DNA of 64,000 nucleotides from Plantactinospora mayteni (lineage in GTDB: Bacteria; Actinomycetota; Actinomycetes; Mycobacteriales; Micromonosporaceae): contig NZ_BONX01000050.1 in the NCBI RefSeq assembly GCF_016862935.1, positions 1 to 64,000 of the forward strand, given 5' to 3'. The position numbers and the translations under genes are program-made. This document shows, in pieces, positions 60,643-64,000 of this stretch; within the stretch, counting starts at the first letter, position 1, and each line of letters begins with the position of its first letter. The notes under the pieces are model-generated. The model was given only the letters and a program-made list of their open reading frames with translations. It was not told where the DNA came from and ran no database searches.

Positions 60643-63213
60643 ATGCGAACAGGGCCGCGATTCCTCCTTACCCTGGCCGGAATTCTGATCTTAGCGATAT
60701 TGCCCACCCTGCTCGGCTCCTGGCCGGCAGTGGTCAAGATTGTCGCGGCGGCCGGCGTCGGGGCATTCCTGATGTTCCTGGTCCTCGCGCTCAGCCGGCG
60801 CCAGCGTGCCGCCACCCCACCGGTCGCGGTCGTGCCGGGTGGCCTCGAACGCATCGCCGACCGGGACCGGCAGCACCCGGTCGTCCCGGCCGAGCTTCCA
60901 CCTCCTGGCCTGCTGATCGGGCGGGACGAAGCACTGGACCGGATGCGCGACCACCTGGCCAGGCCGACCGACGACACACCCGGCCCGCAGTTGATCGTGC
61001 TGCACGGCAAGCCGGGGGTCGGCAAGACCGCTCTTGCCGTACACCTGGCTCATCGGGTTGCGGCGGAATATCCGGACGGTCAACTGCTGTTCCGATTCGA
61101 TCCCTCGGACGGCAGAACGGTGGAGGAACAGCTCGACGGATTCGTCTGGGCGTTACTGAATGGTCCGAAGGACGTCAAACCGGAACCGGCGGACTACCAG
61201 CGCTGGTACCACGAACGGACCCTCCGTCGACAGGTCCTGGTGATCCTCGACGATGTCGAAAACGCCGACCAGATTCTCCCGCTCCTGCCGGCCGGGCGTC
61301 AGTGCCTGACCATCGTCACGGCCGAACACGACCTTCCCGAGCTGCGCGATCGCTTTCCACACCTGCTCAGCCTGCCGGTGGCCCCGCTGGACACCGAGGC
61401 CGCCACCCAACTGCTGCACCAACTGGTCGGCGGCGACCGGGTGTCGCACGATTCCGAACCGGCCCGGCTGATCGTGGCCGCGTCCGGCGGCTACCCGGTC
61501 GCACTCTCCATCGCCGGCGCCGTCCTCGCCGGCCGTCGCAACTGGACGCTGGACATCGCCGTACGCCGGATGCGCGAGTCCGCCCCGGACCGGGTGGCAA
61601 AGTCCGACCTCCCGTTCCGGGGCATCCTCGACCTGGCGTACGCGCTGCTCACCCGCGCCGAGCAGAACGCCCTCCTGCTGCTCGGGCTGGCCGGGCGGCG
61701 TCAGGTCCAGCCGTGGCTGCTCGCCGCCATGCTGCGTGGGCAGCAGTCAGCCGGACAGCAGCCAGTCGGGCAGCAGGCGGCCGGACAGCAGCTAGCCGGA
61801 CAGCAGGCGGCCGGGCAGGCTGACCGGCCGAGCGAGCCCGGGACCGAGCAGCAGCAGCCGGGTCTGGCCGCGCGACTGCTCGACCGGCTGGCCCTGGCCC
61901 GCTTCGCCGACCGGCAGGTGGACGACGAGTCGGGGGTCTCGACGTACACGCTGCCGCACTACACCCGGGTGTACGCGGCCGAGCGGATGCGTACGGCGCT
62001 GCCGGCGACGACCCGGGCGAGCGTGCTGCGTGCGCTACAGGCCGAGCGGGTCGGGCGGCACGCCCGGGACGTGCAGAGACTGCTCGGCCAGACCGTCTAC
62101 CAGCAGTTCGACGAGGGGCGGCTCAACGAGGCCCTGGAGAGCGCCCGGGAACTGCTGGCGTGGTGCCGGGAGGACACCACCGGCACGGTCTCGGCGGCCG
62201 ACGAGAACGCGGCCCGGGTCCGGGAGGGACTGGTGCACGTCGCCCTCGGCGAGGTGGTGGCCGAGTTCGGCTGGATCGACGCCGCCGCGGCGTACGCCGC
62301 GAACGCCAGCGAGCTGAGCAGCTATCCCCTGGTCCGGGCGCGTGCGCTCCGGCTCTCCGGGCATCTGCGCCTGACCCAGCGGCAGTTCGCCGAGGCCGGC
62401 GCGGACCTCGACGGCGCCCTCGCGGCGGTCCGGCAGACCGACGACGACGGGGAACGACTCCGGGTACTGCGCGAGCAGATCATGTCGCAGGCGTTGCAGG
62501 GCAACTGCGCCCAGGGCCGGGCGTACGCGAAACAGGCGGGCGAGCTCTGCGACCGACGCGGCGGCGCCGCGCTGCGTGAGCGGCCGGGCATCCTGCTCGC
62601 CGAGGCGATGGTGGAGCAGCTGTGCGGTGACCCGGAGAAGGCTCGGAGCCTGCTCACCGAGGCGGAGCAACTGACCGCCGATCCCGAGGCGCACCAGCAA
62701 CTCCGCTGCTGCTGGATCCGCCTGCAACACGCCATGCTCCTGCTCCAGATCGAGAAGTTCGACCAGAGCCGGGAGTTCAGCCTGACCGCGTTGGCCGGGT
62801 TCACGAGCCTGCGGCACCGGTACGGCGCCGGGCACGCCCGGCTGGCGCTCGGTCGGGCGTACCTGGCCGAGCAGAACCTGCTGCGGGCGATTCCGCTGCT
62901 GGAGGAGTCCCACGGCACGTTACGGCGCTGTGGTGACCGGTGGATCATGACCGAGTCCGCGACGACGCTGGCCGAGGCGTACCACCTGGACGGGCGGGTG
63001 CAGGAGGCGAGTTCGCTGCTCAGGGCGGCCCGGCAGGCGTACACGAAGGTCGGGGACACCTACGGTCAGTGGCTGACCGCACGGCTGCTCTGGGAGGTGG
63101 AGTCCAAGGAGCGGACGGGCGGCGAGGGCCAGGGCAGCCGGGTGGGTGCCGTCATACGCCGCCGACCGGCGCGTACCGTCCGCCCCGCCGTGCTGACCGT
63201 CGGCACAAGATGA
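60643..63213 (+). CDS. Membrane-anchored STAND NTPase with TPRs
   Basis: 856 aa from the ATG at 60643 behind GAGGGGAG. Two N-terminal membrane helices (FLLTLAGILILAILPTLL and IVAAAGVGAFLMFLVLAL) precede an NB-ARC-like NTPase: Walker A LHGKPGVGKTALAV (about 124-134), Walker B VLVILDDVENADQ, and a winged helix. A low-complexity linker of five GQQ-containing pentapeptides (61744-61818) separates it from C-terminal TPR repeats. STAND proteins are signal-gated switches, in some cases antiphage. Its stop overlaps the start of a second STAND gene. Confidence 0.85.
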   Translation: MRTGPRFLLTLAGILILAILPTLLGSWPAVVKIVAAAGVGAFLMFLVLALSRRQRAATPPVAVVPGGLERIADRDRQHPVVPAELPPPGLLIGRDEALDRMRDHLARPTDDTPGPQLIVLHGKPGVGKTALAVHLAHRVAAEYPDGQLLFRFDPSDGRTVEEQLDGFVWALLNGPKDVKPEPADYQRWYHERTLRRQVLVILDDVENADQILPLLPAGRQCLTIVTAEHDLPELRDRFPHLLSLPVAPLDTEAATQLLHQLVGGDRVSHDSEPARLIVAASGGYPVALSIAGAVLAGRRNWTLDIAVRRMRESAPDRVAKSDLPFRGILDLAYALLTRAEQNALLLLGLAGRRQVQPWLLAAMLRGQQSAGQQPVGQQAAGQQLAGQQAAGQADRPSEPGTEQQQPGLAARLLDRLALARFADRQVDDESGVSTYTLPHYTRVYAAERMRTALPATTRASVLRALQAERVGRHARDVQRLLGQTVYQQFDEGRLNEALESARELLAWCREDTTGTVSAADENAARVREGLVHVALGEVVAEFGWIDAAAAYAANASELSSYPLVRARALRLSGHLRLTQRQFAEAGADLDGALAAVRQTDDDGERLRVLREQIMSQALQGNCAQGRAYAKQAGELCDRRGGAALRERPGILLAEAMVEQLCGDPEKARSLLTEAEQLTADPEAHQQLRCCWIRLQHAMLLLQIEKFDQSREFSLTALAGFTSLRHRYGAGHARLALGRAYLAEQNLLRAIPLLEESHGTLRRCGDRWIMTESATTLAEAYHLDGRVQEASSLLRAARQAYTKVGDTYGQWLTARLLWEVESKERTGGEGQGSRVGAVIRRRPARTVRPAVLTVGTR
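61744..61818 (+). repeat. Five 15-bp in-frame tandem repeats
   Basis: Five units of 15 bases (such as CAGGCGGCCGGACAG) encode a Gln/Gly/Ala pentapeptide repeat within the STAND gene, at about residues 368-392. Being a multiple of three, changes in copy number would keep the frame. Confidence 0.8.
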
Positions 63214-64000
63214 TCATCGGTGACGGCGCCCGGTCGACCGGGCGGGCGCCGCTGCGCCTGCGGCTCCAGCGGTTTCGTCGCCGAGCGGCCCGGTTCCGCC
63301 TCTGGGCCGGTGCCTCCTTCACGGGCCTGTCGGTCATCCTGAGCACGGTCTACGAGAACATCCCGATCCGGCTCCAGTATGTCGCCCTGGGCCTGCTCAG
63401 CGCCTCCGGAGCCGTCGCCGTCCTGCTACTGGAGCCGCCGGAGGCGCGCGAGTCCAGCAAGCCGGGCACGCCCCGGGCCGGCGCCGGCCCGACCCGCGGC
63501 GCCGGCCGGATCCCGCTGCCGACCCGCCCGGCGCGGCCCGGCGGGCCGTCCGGGCCGGGTGCCCCGGAGCGGACCCTCGAACCGGTACGCCGGCGGCTGC
63601 GCTGGCGGGTCGGACGGCGTCGGGTCGAGGCGGTACCCACGTTGCCGCCCCGGGACGTGCTGTTCCGGGGACGCGGCCGGGAGCTTGCCGAACTGCGTGA
63701 ACAGCACGACCGGCAGCGCGCCGCACGGCCGTGGTCGACCCGGCGGCCCAGGTTCTGGCGGAACGGCTCGGCCGACCGGCAGGCCGACACCGGCCCGGTC
63801 GTACTGCGGGTGCACGGCATGCCCGGCGTCGGCAAGAGCGCGCTCGTCGACGAGCTGGCCCGGGACCTGGCCGCCCAGTATCCGCACGGCCAGGTGTACG
63901 TGAGCATGGGCACCGGCTCCGCCGCCCGTCCCCCGCACGAGATCCTCCAGGAGCTGCTGCTCGCGCTCGGCTGGCGCAACCGCGAGATCCCCCCGACCAC
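63210..64000 (+). CDS. Second STAND NTPase, cut by window end
   Basis: At least 263 aa, open at the right edge. The ATG at 63210 overlaps the upstream stop (ATGA). A membrane pair (LWAGASFTGLSVILSTVY and YVALGLLSASGAVAVLLL) is followed by a Pro/Gly/Arg-rich linker and an NTPase Walker A, VHGMPGVGKSALVDEL (about residues 203-218). Architecture matches the upstream gene, so these are a diverged tandem pair that probably form a complex or act in series. Confidence 0.8.
   Translation, partial: MIIGDGARSTGRAPLRLRLQRFRRRAARFRLWAGASFTGLSVILSTVYENIPIRLQYVALGLLSASGAVAVLLLEPPEARESSKPGTPRAGAGPTRGAGRIPLPTRPARPGGPSGPGAPERTLEPVRRRLRWRVGRRRVEAVPTLPPRDVLFRGRGRELAELREQHDRQRAARPWSTRRPRFWRNGSADRQADTGPVVLRVHGMPGVGKSALVDELARDLAAQYPHGQVYVSMGTGSAARPPHEILQELLLALGWRNREIPPT

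Overview
The window reads as high-GC actinomycete DNA, most likely from the Micromonosporaceae (Micromonospora and relatives). The evidence is the heavy G/C third-position bias, frequent GTG starts, ATGA/GTGA stop-start overlaps, and the families present (GPP34, PF04672 methyltransferase, replication-relaxation proteins, STAND/TPR proteins). No species can be named from sequence alone.

Most of the window (about 34-57686) looks like one genomic island in a tRNA-Arg(CCU) gene. The tRNA on the minus strand at 1-71 shares an 85-bp near-identical direct repeat (39 bp perfect, then 40 of 46) with a tRNA fragment at 57648-57732. The repeat starts in the anticodon loop and runs through the tRNA 5' half into upstream DNA. 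DNA right of 57733 (Tat-exported hydrolase, beta-propeller protein, tandem STAND NTPases) is probably host chromosome.

Inside the island there are three blocks. (1) 1.0-22.7 kb is metabolic cargo: an XRE/TPR regulator, an S9 peptidase, a leftward run from GPP34 through an APC permease, GNAT, truncated nuclease-like protein and methyltransferase to a D-amino-acid oxidase, and a rightward translationally coupled cluster (radical SAM, phosphoketolase-like, enolase-superfamily, unknown, HAD, methyltransferase, creatininase-like, PhyH oxygenase, YrdC). The cluster looks like an uncharacterised small-molecule pathway and ends in a decayed histidine phosphatase and a Nudix gene. Palindromes of ATGCGGAC/GTCCGCAT lie upstream of the cluster, with a degenerate copy upstream of the XRE gene. 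(2) 23.2-30.2 kb is a mobility/replication module: a 59-bp inverted repeat, an AT-rich patch, an array of GATGTCA/TGACATC-like iterons, two replication-relaxation proteins, a small HTH protein and a complete tyrosine integrase. No conjugation genes are visible. (3) 30.9-56.5 kb is a defence island.

The defence island is the most striking part. Leftward from 55083 it encodes a sigma-70 factor, DrmA, DrmB, (an antiparallel Vsr), DrmD, a DrmMI-type adenine methylase, a 2108-aa DUF1998 DEAD helicase resembling DruE, a UvrD helicase with an N-terminal RelE-like domain, and an HNH nuclease. A C5-cytosine methylase diverges on the right. This is class 1 DISARM without a recognisable DrmC (PLD nuclease), expanded with extra helicases and nucleases and headed by its own sigma factor. 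A perfect Cheo-type LexA box (GAAC-N4-GTTC) lies 64-75 bp upstream of the sigma start, which suggests DNA-damage control. Most junctions are ATGA/GTGA/TGATG overlaps, so the genes are probably co-translated.
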